A stretch of 64,000 nucleotides of DNA, from assembly GCF_033954455.1 (NCBI RefSeq), contig NZ_CP121473.1, positions 1,660,501-1,724,500 of the forward strand, written 5' to 3'. How positions within the stretch are numbered: the stretch's first letter is position 1; each line of letters begins with the position of its first letter. The notes beneath the pieces were generated by a model that did not search any database, was not told the DNA's origin, and saw only the letters and a list, made by a program, of their open reading frames with translations. The position numbers were made by a program, and so were the translations under genes. Origin of the DNA: Thiorhodovibrio litoralis (lineage in GTDB: Bacteria > Pseudomonadota > Gammaproteobacteria > Chromatiales > Chromatiaceae). Of this stretch, positions 23,487-32,820 are shown piece by piece.

Positions 23487-25403
23487 ATGGCACTCGTGAA
23501 ACATTCCGCAACCGCCGCTAGTGCCAATGCGGCTGACGGCAAGACATCTGCAGCGGCTGCCCGCGAGGCGGAAGCGCAGCGCAAGCGCGCGCGCACGCTG
23601 GCCAAGCAGCAGCAGGCGGCCGAGCGGATCGCCGCCGCGACTGGCGAGTTGTCCTCGGGCATCAACGAGGCAGCCTCGGCGGCCGAGGAGCTTAAACGCG
23701 CGGTCGATCAGATCGCCGCCGGCGCCGAGGAGGCATCCGGCGCGGCCCAGCAGTCACTATCGGCCTTCAAGCAGGTCGAGACGGCCATCGGGCGCCAATT
23801 GCACAGTGCCGGTACCAGCCAAGAGAAGAGTGATGCCACCCAGACCTTGGTGGCCAAGGCCAGCGCTGAGATCGACGGTCTGGTTACGAATGTTGGTCTT
23901 GCGGCTCAGCGTCAATCGGCCTCGGTCGAGCGCGTGGCTGAACTGGAGAAACAGGCGGCCAACATCGGCGATATCGTCAAGGCGGTGGCGCGCATCGCTG
24001 ACCAGACCAACCTTCTGGCGCTCAATGCTGCGATTGAGGCGGCTCGCGCCGGCAAGCACGGCAAGGGGTTTGCGGTGGTGGCCGATGAGGTGCGCACCTT
24101 GGCTGAGACCTCGGAGAAAAGCGCCAAGCAGATTCAGGATCTGGTGGGGCAGATTCAGGGCGAGGTGAAGACTATTGCTCAGGGCATCGGCTCCTCGGCG
24201 AAGACTGTGGAGGGCGAAGCGGCAAAGGGTAAGACCATCATTACCCAACTGGAGCAGATTCGTCTCGACGCGGCCGAGATCGTCAAGGGGGTGCAGGAGA
24301 TCGCCACCGGCGCTCAGCAATCCGGTACCGCCGCCAAGCAGGCGCTCAAGGGCTCGGAGGATATTGCCGCCGCTGCCGAGGAGCAGTCTGCCGCCGCCGA
24401 GGAAGCCGCCAAGACGGTGGCCGAACAGTCGCAGGCGTTGGCCGAGTGCGAGCAGGCGGCCCAGGCGCTCTCGGAACTAGCCGAGGATCTCAAGACCTCG
24501 ACTGATGTCGCCAAGAGTGCCGAGGAGGTGGCCTCTTCCGCTGAGCAACTCTCATCTGCTGTTGCCGAGATCAATCGTTCCAGCACCCAGATCGAGGTCG
24601 CCATCGACCAGATTCGCAAGGGGGCCGAAGTGCAGTCGGCAAGCACCGAGGAGTCGGCTGCCGCCATCACCCAGATTGAGCGGGGGCTCGAGCTGGCCCA
24701 GGCGCGCGCCACCGCAGGTGCCGAGAAGGTGGCGGCGATCAAGGCTCTGTTGGCCGAGAACAAGACCACCGTCGACGGTTTGGTCAATGGCGTCTCGACT
24801 GCGGCGGATGCCTCGCGCTCGAGCATCAAGCAGATCAATGACCTGGAATTGGTGTCCCGGCGCATCGATAAGATCGTCGATGCCATCACCACGGTTTCCA
24901 TCCAAACTAATATGTTGGCGGTGAATGGTTCGATTGAAGCGGCGCGTGCTGGCGAATTCGGCAAAGGCTTTGTGGTCGTGGCTACTGACATCCGCAACCT
25001 GGCCCATGACTCGGCCGAGAATGCCGACAACATCAAGGATCTGGTCAAGGCAGTGCAGGATCAGATCGGCATCGTCGGGCGCGATTTGGAGGAGATTGTC
25101 TCCTCCGCGCTGACTGAGGTGGAAAAGGCTAAGCTGACCACAGCCAATCTGGTCACCATCGAGACCGATATCGGCACCGTGGAGGAAGGAACGCGGGAAA
25201 TTCTGGCCGCCGCTGGGGAGATTGTCGCGGCTGTCACCCAGGTGAAGACTGGCATCGAGCAGATCTCCGCCGCCGCTCAGGAAGCCGACAAGGCCGCGAC
25301 CGAGGCGGCGTCCGCTTCCCAGCAGCAGTCCCAAGGGGCTCAGGAATTGGCGTCCGCCGTCGAGGAGATCGCCTCGCTCGCCGACGAACTGCAAAGCGCC
25401 TAG
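23487..25403 (+). CDS. Soluble chemoreceptor with two signalling tips
   Basis: 638 residues, no membrane segment and no signal peptide. Almost all is Ala/Glu/Gln-rich coiled coil. Two separate receptor hairpin tips are visible: [18 protein letters not shown] near residues 171-190 and [18 protein letters not shown] near 470-490. Each is followed by G-K-G-F-x-V-V-A-T/D. The second deviates at positions that are Ala in most receptors (V-N-G-S). No known ligand domain is present; the first 60 residues are basic and Ala-rich. It begins the chemosensory operon, with AGGAGA before the ATG. It should form cytoplasmic arrays with the CheW and CheA encoded downstream. Confidence 0.88.
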   Translation: MALVKHSATAASANAADGKTSAAAAREAEAQRKRARTLAKQQQAAERIAAATGELSSGINEAASAAEELKRAVDQIAAGAEEASGAAQQSLSAFKQVETAIGRQLHSAGTSQEKSDATQTLVAKASAEIDGLVTNVGLAAQRQSASVERVAELEKQAANIGDIVKAVARIADQTNLLALNAAIEAARAGKHGKGFAVVADEVRTLAETSEKSAKQIQDLVGQIQGEVKTIAQGIGSSAKTVEGEAAKGKTIITQLEQIRLDAAEIVKGVQEIATGAQQSGTAAKQALKGSEDIAAAAEEQSAAAEEAAKTVAEQSQALAECEQAAQALSELAEDLKTSTDVAKSAEEVASSAEQLSSAVAEINRSSTQIEVAIDQIRKGAEVQSASTEESAAAITQIERGLELAQARATAGAEKVAAIKALLAENKTTVDGLVNGVSTAADASRSSIKQINDLELVSRRIDKIVDAITTVSIQTNMLAVNGSIEAARAGEFGKGFVVVATDIRNLAHDSAENADNIKDLVKAVQDQIGIVGRDLEEIVSSALTEVEKAKLTTANLVTIETDIGTVEEGTREILAAAGEIVAAVTQVKTGIEQISAAAQEADKAATEAASASQQQSQGAQELASAVEEIASLADELQSA

Positions 25404-25414
25404 GGGGTGCGACC

Positions 25415-27151
25415 ATGACCACAGAGACTCCCCCTCCAGATGTTCATCCAAAAATTGGCCCAGAGAAAATTGGCCCAGAGAAAATTGAGCCGGAAAAAGG
25501 TGAGCCGGAAAAAGGTGAGCCGGAAATCATTGGCCCAGAGAAAAGTCCCCCAAATGTCCTGACGGAAACTCCCAAGGACCCCTCCCTAAAAAGCAGGCAA
25601 GGGCAAAGCAAGCAGGGGGACGATGGGGTGCCTCTGGATGATGACCTCGACGAGCAGGTCAGCGATGCTCGCCAGTTTGTCACCTTCATCGTTGGCGAGG
25701 AGGTCTTCGCCGTCGACATGGCCCCGGTGCAGGAGATCATCCGCGTACCGGAGGTGGTCCGGGTGCCACTGGCGCCTCCCAGTCTGCAAGGCCTGGCCAA
25801 CCTGCGCGGCAAGGTGCTGCCGATCATTGCGCTGCGCCATCTGTTCGGACTGCCCGAGCGTGAGCACGACGACACCACGCGCGCGCTGGTGATCGATATC
25901 GGCCAGCCTCTGGGCTTTGTGGTTGATCGTGTCGCCAGTGTGATTGGCGTGGAGCCGGCCAAAATCGAGGCGGTCGGCTCCATCAGCAGCACTGTGGATA
26001 CCCAACTGCTGTCCGGTCTCATCAAGGATGTGGGCGGTCACGCCATGATTATGGTGCTGGACTTCGCTCAACTGATCAGTCGGGAGTTCGCGGACATTGC
26101 CAAACTGGCCAAGTCCGCTGGGATGACGGCGGGCCTTTCCAGGCAGGCCGAAACCGAAGAGGACGAGGACAGCGACGAGCTGCAACTGGTGAGCTTCGAT
26201 GTCGCCGGGCAGGAGTACGCCATCGCTATCGAGAATGTGCAGGAGATCGTGCAGGTGCCCGAGCACATCGTGCAGGTACCGCGCTCGGAGCAACATGTGC
26301 TGGGTGTCATGAGTCTGCGCAACCGTTTGTTGCCTCTGGTGAGTCTGCGCCGCATGTTCGCGCTGCCGTCGCGCGAGGCGGATGAACATAGCCGTATCGT
26401 GGTGGTGTCGCTGGGCGGGACCTCGGTTGGTCTGGTCATGGACAGCGTCAACGAAGTCTTGCGGGTCGCCAAAGCCGAGGTCGAGGCCATGCCCGGTCTC
26501 TTGGCGCGCGACGGGGATATGGCCGACATCTCCGATATCTGTCGGCTCGACGAGGGCAAGCGGCTGGTCTCGATCATCTCCACCGACAATCTCTTCCGTC
26601 ATTCGGCCATCAAGGAGGCCTTGACCACCGTGGATAGCATGAAGGATGACGATCGTGCCGATGTTGAGGATTCTGACGAGGACAGCGCCGACGATGATGA
26701 GCAGGTGGTCGTGTTCCGCCTCGACAAGGAGGAGTTCGGTGTGCCGATTGAGAGCGTGCAGGAGATCGTGCGTGTCCCAGATGAATTGACCCATGTGCCC
26801 AAGGCGCCGGCTTTCGTCGAGGGGGTCATCAACCTGCGCGGGACGGTGCTGCCGGTGATCGATCTGCGCCGACGCCTGGGCTTGCAGAGCGTGGAGCGCA
26901 CGGACCGCCAACGTGTCATGGTGTTTCTGATCGAAGGCGCGCGCACCGGCTTCATTGTGGATTCGGTGGCTGAGGTGCTCAAGATTCCCAAAACCGCCAT
27001 CGAACCGGCGCCGCAATTGTCCAGCGAGCAATCACAACTCCTCGCGCGCATGGCGAACCTTGAAAAGCAGCAGCGTCTGGTGCAGTTGATTGATCCCACG
27101 CAGTTGGTGCGGGGACCTGAGCTGGCCGACCTGGCGGCCTTGTCCGCATGA
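25415..27151 (+). CDS. cheW: Triple-domain CheW scaffold protein
   Basis: 578 residues. A charged N-terminal tail with six 5-residue repeats (about 13-42) is followed by three CheW domains at about 88-225, 255-390 and 428-560. Each shows the CheW core: E-I-I-R-V-P or E-I-V-x-V-P, then an L-R-G/L-R-N turn and a late G-F-V-V-D, G-L-V-M-D or G-F-I-V-D. Acidic linkers (D-E-D-S-D-E, D-S-D-E-D-S-A-D-D-D-E) separate domains 1-2 and 2-3. CheW couples receptors to CheA; three in one chain may bridge array units. It lies 11 bases after the receptor gene and overlaps cheB by ATGA. Confidence 0.93.
   Translation: MTTETPPPDVHPKIGPEKIGPEKIEPEKGEPEKGEPEIIGPEKSPPNVLTETPKDPSLKSRQGQSKQGDDGVPLDDDLDEQVSDARQFVTFIVGEEVFAVDMAPVQEIIRVPEVVRVPLAPPSLQGLANLRGKVLPIIALRHLFGLPEREHDDTTRALVIDIGQPLGFVVDRVASVIGVEPAKIEAVGSISSTVDTQLLSGLIKDVGGHAMIMVLDFAQLISREFADIAKLAKSAGMTAGLSRQAETEEDEDSDELQLVSFDVAGQEYAIAIENVQEIVQVPEHIVQVPRSEQHVLGVMSLRNRLLPLVSLRRMFALPSREADEHSRIVVVSLGGTSVGLVMDSVNEVLRVAKAEVEAMPGLLARDGDMADISDICRLDEGKRLVSIISTDNLFRHSAIKEALTTVDSMKDDDRADVEDSDEDSADDDEQVVVFRLDKEEFGVPIESVQEIVRVPDELTHVPKAPAFVEGVINLRGTVLPVIDLRRRLGLQSVERTDRQRVMVFLIEGARTGFIVDSVAEVLKIPKTAIEPAPQLSSEQSQLLARMANLEKQQRLVQLIDPTQLVRGPELADLAALSA
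25451..25540. repeat. Six tandem 15-bp units in the CheW gene
   Basis: Six in-frame 15-bp units encoding variants of K-I-G-P-E (two K-I-G-P-E, one K-I-E-P-E, two K-G-E-P-E, one I-I-G-P-E). The first two units are identical, as are units four and five, so the tail grew by recent duplication. Confidence 0.9.
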
Positions 27152-28212
27152 TTAAGCTGCTGCTTGTTGACGATTCGGCGCTGATGCGCCGTCAGTTGGC
27201 CAATGTCTTCCAGGCAGAGGGAGACTTTGAGATTCGTCAGGCGCGCAACGGCCAGGAGGCGGTCGAGGAGAATCGCGCCTTCGAGCCGGACGTGGTGACG
27301 CTCGATATCAACATGCCGGAGATGGACGGCATCACAGCACTATCGCTGATAATGGCAGAGCGGCCGGTGCCGGTGGTCATGGTGTCCTCGCTCACCGAGC
27401 AGGGGGCGCTGGCGACCTTCGAGGCGCTCAATCTAGGGGCCGTGGACTATCTGGCCAAACCGGGCGGCACCATTTCGCTCTCTATCGACGAGATCAGCGC
27501 TGAACTGGTGGCTAAAGTGCGCGCTGCGGCAGGTGCCCGACTCAAATCCAGGACAGCTCGGACGGTCAGTAACCGCTTGCGTCAGGAGCAGGCGAAACCG
27601 GCCCCGCGACCGCTTGCCGTGCGTCGCGGCGTGGCGGGCGAGGGGCTGGTGGTGATTGGCGTCTCGACCGGCGGCCCGCGCACTCTGGAGGACATCCTGC
27701 CGCGCTTGCCGGCAGATTTCCCTTGGCCGGTTCTGGTGTCTCAACACATGCCCGCGTCCTTCACGCTCCCCTTCGCTCAGCGCATGAACGGGCTCTGCAC
27801 CCTGAATGTCGTGGAGGTCGCGCGTCCCATGCCGGTCGAGCCGGGCACCATCTACATCGGCAAGGGCGGCGCCGACATGGTGGTGGGTCAGCGCGGCGGG
27901 TGCCTGACAGTCCTCTCCAAGCCCGAGAATCACGACTTTCTCTGGCACCCCTCGGTCGAGCTCTTGGGTCGCTCGGTGCTGGAGCATTGCGACCCCGCGC
28001 GGGTCATCGGCATCCTACTGACAGGCATGGGCTATGACGGCGCCGATGCCTTCGCCGAGATAAAAGCGCGCGGCGGGCGCACCATCGCCGAATCCGAGGA
28101 ATCTTCTGTGGTCTTTGGGATGCCAGCGGAACTGATCGCGCGCGGTGGTGCCAGCCTGGTGCTGCATGCGGAGAAGATCGCCGCGCAGGTTAATACCTGG
28201 GCGGGGCGTTGA
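27148..28212 (+). CDS. cheB: Chemotaxis response regulator protein-glutamate methylesterase
   Basis: 354 residues. The receiver domain (1-120) has acidic D8-D9 and the phosphorylation site D53 in L-D-I-N-M-P-E-M-D-G. After a linker, the methylesterase domain from about 165 has the catalytic Ser in G-V-S-T-G-G-P, the His in S-Q-H-M-P, and the Asp in G-M-G-Y-D-G-A. It removes methyl groups from receptor glutamates when phosphorylated by CheA and can deamidate glutamines. The start overlaps the CheW stop. Confidence 0.96.
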   Translation: MIKLLLVDDSALMRRQLANVFQAEGDFEIRQARNGQEAVEENRAFEPDVVTLDINMPEMDGITALSLIMAERPVPVVMVSSLTEQGALATFEALNLGAVDYLAKPGGTISLSIDEISAELVAKVRAAAGARLKSRTARTVSNRLRQEQAKPAPRPLAVRRGVAGEGLVVIGVSTGGPRTLEDILPRLPADFPWPVLVSQHMPASFTLPFAQRMNGLCTLNVVEVARPMPVEPGTIYIGKGGADMVVGQRGGCLTVLSKPENHDFLWHPSVELLGRSVLEHCDPARVIGILLTGMGYDGADAFAEIKARGGRTIAESEESSVVFGMPAELIARGGASLVLHAEKIAAQVNTWAGR

Positions 28213-28222
28213 GGCTTCGATC

Positions 28223-28846
28223 ATGGCTCTCGTCAAAACCCAAACAGACGAGCCTATCACCGTCGATGCACGTCAGGCGGGCCGTGATTGCGCGAGTCTG
28301 ATGGTGCAGCTGGCGGCGTCTGACCCGACCGCCCGGCGTTGGGCGGCGCGTGATCTGGTCGATTGCCCGGATGCCGCGCCTGCGTTGGTGGCGCGTCTCA
28401 AACAAGAAGCGGATGTTTCCGTTCGGGAAGTCATTCTAACGACCCTGACCAGCCTGGGCGACGCCACAGCGGTGGCTGGTCTGGTGGACTGTCTGAGGAG
28501 CGAGGACGTGGCGCTGCGCAACGAGGCCATTGAGGCCATGCAGAAACTGCCGGACGCGGTGGCGCCCATGATGCGTGGATTGCTCGCCGACTCCGATCCG
28601 GATGTCCGGATCTTCGCGGTCAATATTCTGGAATCCCTCTGTCATCCGGAGGTGGAGACCTGGCTGATCGAGGTCATTGATCGCGACTCCCATGTCAATG
28701 TTTGCGGCACGGCAGTGGATCTGCTCGGTGAGGTCGGGACGGTGTCAGCCCGCGAGAGCCTGTTGCGCCTTCAGGTGCGCTTTGCCGACGAGCCATACAT
28801 CCGCTTTGCGACCGACCTGGCGCTAGGGCGTCTTCGTGAAGCCTGA
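28223..28846 (+). CDS. HEAT-repeat protein in the chemosensory operon
   Basis: 207 residues from the ATG at 28223, ten bases after cheB. At least four helical repeats with HEAT/PBS-lyase-type spacing are visible (R-R-W-A-A-R-D-L-V, V-R-E-V-I-L-T-T-L, L-R-N-E-A-I-E-A-M, V-R-I-F-A-V-N-I-L, V-C-G-T-A-V-D-L-L), covering nearly the whole chain. It has no catalytic motif, so it is a docking or scaffold protein. Its end overlaps the cheR start. Partners are most likely CheB, CheR or the receptors of this operon. Confidence 0.8.
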   Translation: MALVKTQTDEPITVDARQAGRDCASLMVQLAASDPTARRWAARDLVDCPDAAPALVARLKQEADVSVREVILTTLTSLGDATAVAGLVDCLRSEDVALRNEAIEAMQKLPDAVAPMMRGLLADSDPDVRIFAVNILESLCHPEVETWLIEVIDRDSHVNVCGTAVDLLGEVGTVSARESLLRLQVRFADEPYIRFATDLALGRLREA

Positions 28847-29696
28847 TCCGGCGCCGGCCAATATCCGGATCAGCGACGAGGATTTCCAGAAGTTTCGGGA
28901 GTTTTTCTATCGCAAGACCGGCATCCAGTTTGATGCATCCAAGCGCTATTTCGTCGATAAGCGGTTAGTGGAGCGCATTGAAGCCACGGACAGCGGCACC
29001 TTTCGCAGTTATTTCACCTTGCTGCGCTTTCAGGCGAGCAGCGATGAAGTGCAGTTATTGACCAATCTGATGACGGTCAATGAAACCTATTTTTTCCGTG
29101 AAGAGTATCAGTTTCAGTGTTTGGTCGATTCACTGCTGCCGGAAATCGTTGCCCGCAAGCGCGATCAGCGCGCCATTCGTATCTGGGTGGTTCCATCTTC
29201 CTCCGGCGAGGAACCCTATTCCATTGCTATTTATCTTTTGGAGCGCTGGCCAGGAATCAATCACTGGGATGTCGAAATCGTTGCGTCCGACATCGATACC
29301 CGAATTCTCGTCCTTGCCCGTCGGGGGCTTTATTCAATTCGCTCGGTGCAGCATTTGCCGGAAAAATTCCTAAAGCGGTATTTTCGCCGCCAGGCTGACG
29401 GCTATCAGATTTGTGATGATCTGCGTGAGTCGGTGGAGTTCACTCGGGTCAATGTCTCCGAGCGCGGCGATACCCGGGGTTATCGCGACTTTGATGTAAT
29501 CTTCTGCCGCAACCTGCTGATCTATTTCGACGATGTCTCGCGCAAGACTGCGACTGAGACCTTTTATGACGCTTTGAAGCCGGGCGGCTTCGTTTGTCTC
29601 GGTCATTCGGAATCCATGAGCCGCAGTTCGTCACTCTATAAGGTGCGAAAATTCCCCGAAGCCATCGTCTATCAACGGCCACTGGTGACATCATGA
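28836..29696 (+). CDS. cheR: Chemotaxis protein methyltransferase
   Basis: 286 residues from a GTG that overlaps the HEAT gene by 11 bases. CheR features: N-terminal helical domain with F-F-Y-R-K-T-G-I near residue 25, M-T-V-N-E-T-Y-F-F-R-E near 80-90, the S-adenosylmethionine region I-W-V-V-P-S-S-S-G-E-E-P-Y-S near 114-127, and I-F-C-R-N-L-L-I-Y-F-D near 225. The usual A-A-x-S-S-G-E-E is V-P-S-S-S-G-E-E here. It methylates receptor glutamates and is the partner of CheB. Confidence 0.95.
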   Translation: MKPDPAPANIRISDEDFQKFREFFYRKTGIQFDASKRYFVDKRLVERIEATDSGTFRSYFTLLRFQASSDEVQLLTNLMTVNETYFFREEYQFQCLVDSLLPEIVARKRDQRAIRIWVVPSSSGEEPYSIAIYLLERWPGINHWDVEIVASDIDTRILVLARRGLYSIRSVQHLPEKFLKRYFRRQADGYQICDDLRESVEFTRVNVSERGDTRGYRDFDVIFCRNLLIYFDDVSRKTATETFYDALKPGGFVCLGHSESMSRSSSLYKVRKFPEAIVYQRPLVTS

Positions 29697-30064
29697 AGCG
29701 CATTCTGATTATCGATGATGCGGCAACGGTGCGCTTGTATCACCGCCAGATTCTCGAAGCGGCGAATTTCGCCGTGGAGGAGGCGATGAACGGCATTGAG
29801 GCACTGGAAAAAGTCTTGCAGTCGAGCTTCGATCTCTATTTGGTGGACATCAACATGCCCAAACTCGATGGCTATGGTTTCCTGCGCGAACTGCGCAGCG
29901 GCGATCTGCCGCAGGTGCCGGCCATCATGATCTCCACCGAGGCACAGCCTGCCGATGAGCAGCGCGCCTATGCCGCTGGCGCCAATCTCTATGTGATCAA
30001 GCCGGTCAAACCCGATCAACTCCTGGCCCAGGTCCGGGTGCTCTTGGGGGAGGTGGCGCAATGA
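29693..30064 (+). CDS. cheY: CheY-like response regulator (first copy)
   Basis: 123 residues, a lone receiver domain: D8-D9 acidic pair, phosphorylation site D52 in L-V-D-I-N-M-P-K-L-D-G, the conserved Ser/Thr in M-I-S-T-E and Lys in V-I-K-P-V. It overlaps cheR and cheA by four bases each. It would take phosphate from CheA; the target is unknown as no motor genes are in the window. Confidence 0.92.
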   Translation: MKRILIIDDAATVRLYHRQILEAANFAVEEAMNGIEALEKVLQSSFDLYLVDINMPKLDGYGFLRELRSGDLPQVPAIMISTEAQPADEQRAYAAGANLYVIKPVKPDQLLAQVRVLLGEVAQ

Positions 30065-32820
30065 ATCCATTGCTCGAACAGTTTCTGTCGGAGGCGCGCG
30101 ATTTCCTACAAGGCATTAGCGAAAAGCTGATGGAGTTGGAAAACGCCCCCGGCGACGCGGCCATGATGAATGAGCTGTTTCGTCTGGTGCATACCCTCAA
30201 GGGTAACAGTGGCCTGTTCGATTTTCCCGAAATGACCCGGGTGCTGCACGCCGGCGAAGACCTGATGGATGCGGTGCGCAACGGTCGGGTGGCCTACTCG
30301 CAGCTCCTGGCAGATCGTCTGTTGGACGCGATGGATTTCGTCGGCATGCTGTGCGATGAAGTCGAGTCGGACGGTGTCATGGGCAAGACGCATGGGACGG
30401 ATGCCGCACGCCTGGGAGCCTCGCTGCGCGAGCTGATGCAATCCGATGACGGTCAGGCTCCCGACCAGGCTTCCGGCCAGGCTCCAGGCAAGCCCGGGGC
30501 GCCCGGCGCGCCCGATGTCGCAACGGCTGCGGAGACCAAAGAACCCGATCCCGAGGCATCCGCGCAACTGCCGCTTGCCGCCATCCCCGAGGCCGCGCGC
30601 ATGGAGGCTTATCGGCGTGCCCGCGCGGGTGATCCGCTGCACTGGCTCGTCTACACCCCGTCGGAACAATGTTTCTACCAGGGCGATGACCCCTTCTTTC
30701 TGGTGCGCCAAACCCCTGAACTGCTGTGGGGCGGCATTGAGGCACGCGACCCATGGTCGCCCTTGGCCGAGCTGGACGCCTATGCCTGCGTGCTGGATTT
30801 CAGTCTGCTGACCGCCGCACCCCGTGCCGCGCTGGAGGAACACTATCGCTATGTGGCGGACCAGATAAGGCTCATACCGGTTGCCCGGCTCGCGCTGGTT
30901 CTGCCCCAGGGCGACACCAATGGTGGGCCGGTCTACGATGACTTCCTCTCTGATGCATTGGAGCTGTTGCGAGCCGGCGATCTTGACGGCCTGGCTCGCA
31001 ATGCCGGCACCATGCTCGAACTCTCCAACCCCGATCTTTGGATCGCCTCGGCCCTGCGCTGGCTGCGGCTGGTACTGGAAACTGAGCCGGAGACCGAGCC
31101 AGAGAGCCCGGCCGTTCTCGACGCACTCCTGGAGTCATTGCGTACCTTCGAGCCGCCCGCTTGGGATGGCGTCGGGGCTGTCGCAGCAGAGGGCAGCACT
31201 CAACGCGACGATGTCGCCACCTTGTCTGCGGAGGAGGCTGAGGCGCTGGAGGCTGTCGTCGCCACGCAACGGACCATTCTGAGTCAGACAGACAATCCCG
31301 ATTGGCTGCCTGGTCGGATTCAGTCCGTCGCTGCCGCACTGTCCGGCTGCCTGCGCGTCTGCGGCGACAGTGCGGCGCTGCCGGGGCTTGATGCGGCAAC
31401 CGGAGATGCCTTGGAGGCAAACAGCGGCGCGGCCCTTCTGGCCTGGCTGGATGCGCGCTTTCCCGCCATGGCTCCGGTGCTTGCCGAAGCCGGCGCAGAG
31501 CATCCGTCGGTATCGCCTCAGCTTCCCACAGAAAGTGCTCCAGCGCCCAGCGAAGCTCCACCAGCCGCTGCTCAGGCAACACCGGCGCCAGAAGGGGAGA
31601 GCGGCGGGGTCAAATTCGGTCGCCGCGCCGAGGATGCCATCGCCGGCCCCAAGAGCCTCAAGGTCGATCAGACCAAAATCGACCGCCTGATGAACCTGAT
31701 CGGCGAGATGGTTGTGGCTAAGAATGGCCTGCCGTACTTGGCGGGACGGGCTGAGGATGTGTTTGGGGTGCGTGAGCTCTCGCGCGACATCAAGGGCCAT
31801 TACGCGGTGATCAATCGCATCGCCGAGGAGATGCAGGACGCTATCATGCAGGTGCGCATGATGCCCGTTTCCTTTGTTTTCCAGCGCTTCCCGCGTCTGG
31901 TGCGCGACATCTCGCGCAAGCTCGGCAAGGATGTGCACCTGGTCATGGAAGGGGAGGACACCGAGGCCGATAAGAACATCATCGAGGCATTGGGTGATCC
32001 GTTGGTGCATATCGTGCGCAACAGTCTTGATCATGGGTTCGAGTCGCCCGAGGTGCGCGCCGCTGCCGGCAAACCAGTGGCTGGCACCCTGACGCTGCGT
32101 GCCACCCAGGAATCCGACCGTGTGGTGATTGAGATCAAGGACGACGGCAAGGGCATCGACCCCGATGTCATCAAGCACAAGGCCTATACCAAGGGACTCA
32201 TCGACGAGGCCACGCTGGAGCGCATCAGCGACCAGGAGGCTGTGAATCTGGTCTTTGCCGCTGGTTTATCGACCGCAGAGACGGTGTCGGACCTCTCTGG
32301 ACGCGGGGTGGGGATGGATGTGGTCCGCTCAGCTGTGGAGAAGGTCAACGGCGCTATGACCTTGACCAGTGTTCTGGGGCAGGGGACCCAACTGCGGCTG
32401 TCGGTGCCTTTGTCGATGGCCGTGACCAACGTCATGATCGTGGTCTCCGATGATCAGTCCTTCGGTGTCCCCATGGACACTGTGGTGGAAACTGTGCGAG
32501 TGCCCCAGTCGGCGATTCGTACTATCAAACGCAGTCTGGCCACGGTCTTGCGCGGGCGTATTGTGCCGCTGAAGTCGATCAACACCCTGCTCGGGATTCA
32601 GGCGCAGCACAAGGCCAACGCTGATGACGAGTTGGCGGTGCTAGTGGTGCGACTGGGCGATGAAACCCTGGGCCTTTTGGTGGACGATTTCCGCGAGACC
32701 GTCGATATCATCCTCAAGCCCATGACCGGCGTGCTGGCGAGTCTGTCCGCCTATGCCGGCTCCGCCCTGATGGGGGACGGCTCAGTGCTGATGGTGCTCA
32801 ATGTCAAGGAGATTCTTTGA
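30061..32820 (+). CDS. cheA: Chemotaxis histidine kinase
   Basis: 919 residues, much longer than the approximately 650 of enteric CheA. An Hpt domain carries the phosphorylated His44 in R-L-V-H-T-L-K-G-N-S-G. A Pro/Ala-rich linker (about 125-180) leads to an extra domain of about 300 residues (about 180-480) with W-L-V-Y-T-P-S-E-Q-C-F-Y-Q-G, which replaces the usual CheY/CheB-binding domain. The dimer domain starts near 530 (L-K-V-D-Q-T-K-I-D-R-L), followed by the ATP site with H-I-V-R-N-S-L-D-H-G near 650, D-D-G-K-G-I-D near 693 and G-R-G-V-G-M-D near 747, and a CheW-like end. Confidence 0.95.
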   Translation: MNPLLEQFLSEARDFLQGISEKLMELENAPGDAAMMNELFRLVHTLKGNSGLFDFPEMTRVLHAGEDLMDAVRNGRVAYSQLLADRLLDAMDFVGMLCDEVESDGVMGKTHGTDAARLGASLRELMQSDDGQAPDQASGQAPGKPGAPGAPDVATAAETKEPDPEASAQLPLAAIPEAARMEAYRRARAGDPLHWLVYTPSEQCFYQGDDPFFLVRQTPELLWGGIEARDPWSPLAELDAYACVLDFSLLTAAPRAALEEHYRYVADQIRLIPVARLALVLPQGDTNGGPVYDDFLSDALELLRAGDLDGLARNAGTMLELSNPDLWIASALRWLRLVLETEPETEPESPAVLDALLESLRTFEPPAWDGVGAVAAEGSTQRDDVATLSAEEAEALEAVVATQRTILSQTDNPDWLPGRIQSVAAALSGCLRVCGDSAALPGLDAATGDALEANSGAALLAWLDARFPAMAPVLAEAGAEHPSVSPQLPTESAPAPSEAPPAAAQATPAPEGESGGVKFGRRAEDAIAGPKSLKVDQTKIDRLMNLIGEMVVAKNGLPYLAGRAEDVFGVRELSRDIKGHYAVINRIAEEMQDAIMQVRMMPVSFVFQRFPRLVRDISRKLGKDVHLVMEGEDTEADKNIIEALGDPLVHIVRNSLDHGFESPEVRAAAGKPVAGTLTLRATQESDRVVIEIKDDGKGIDPDVIKHKAYTKGLIDEATLERISDQEAVNLVFAAGLSTAETVSDLSGRGVGMDVVRSAVEKVNGAMTLTSVLGQGTQLRLSVPLSMAVTNVMIVVSDDQSFGVPMDTVVETVRVPQSAIRTIKRSLATVLRGRIVPLKSINTLLGIQAQHKANADDELAVLVVRLGDETLGLLVDDFRETVDIILKPMTGVLASLSAYAGSALMGDGSVLMVLNVKEIL

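Noticed and set aside
25451-25540. Possible CRISPR-like array
   Set aside because: Units are contiguous 15-mers without spacers and are in frame within a coding gene. No other array or cas gene is seen in the window.
25586-27031. 481-codon minus-strand frame opposite the CheW gene
   Set aside because: His/Gln-rich mirror frame; the plus strand has three clear CheW domains.
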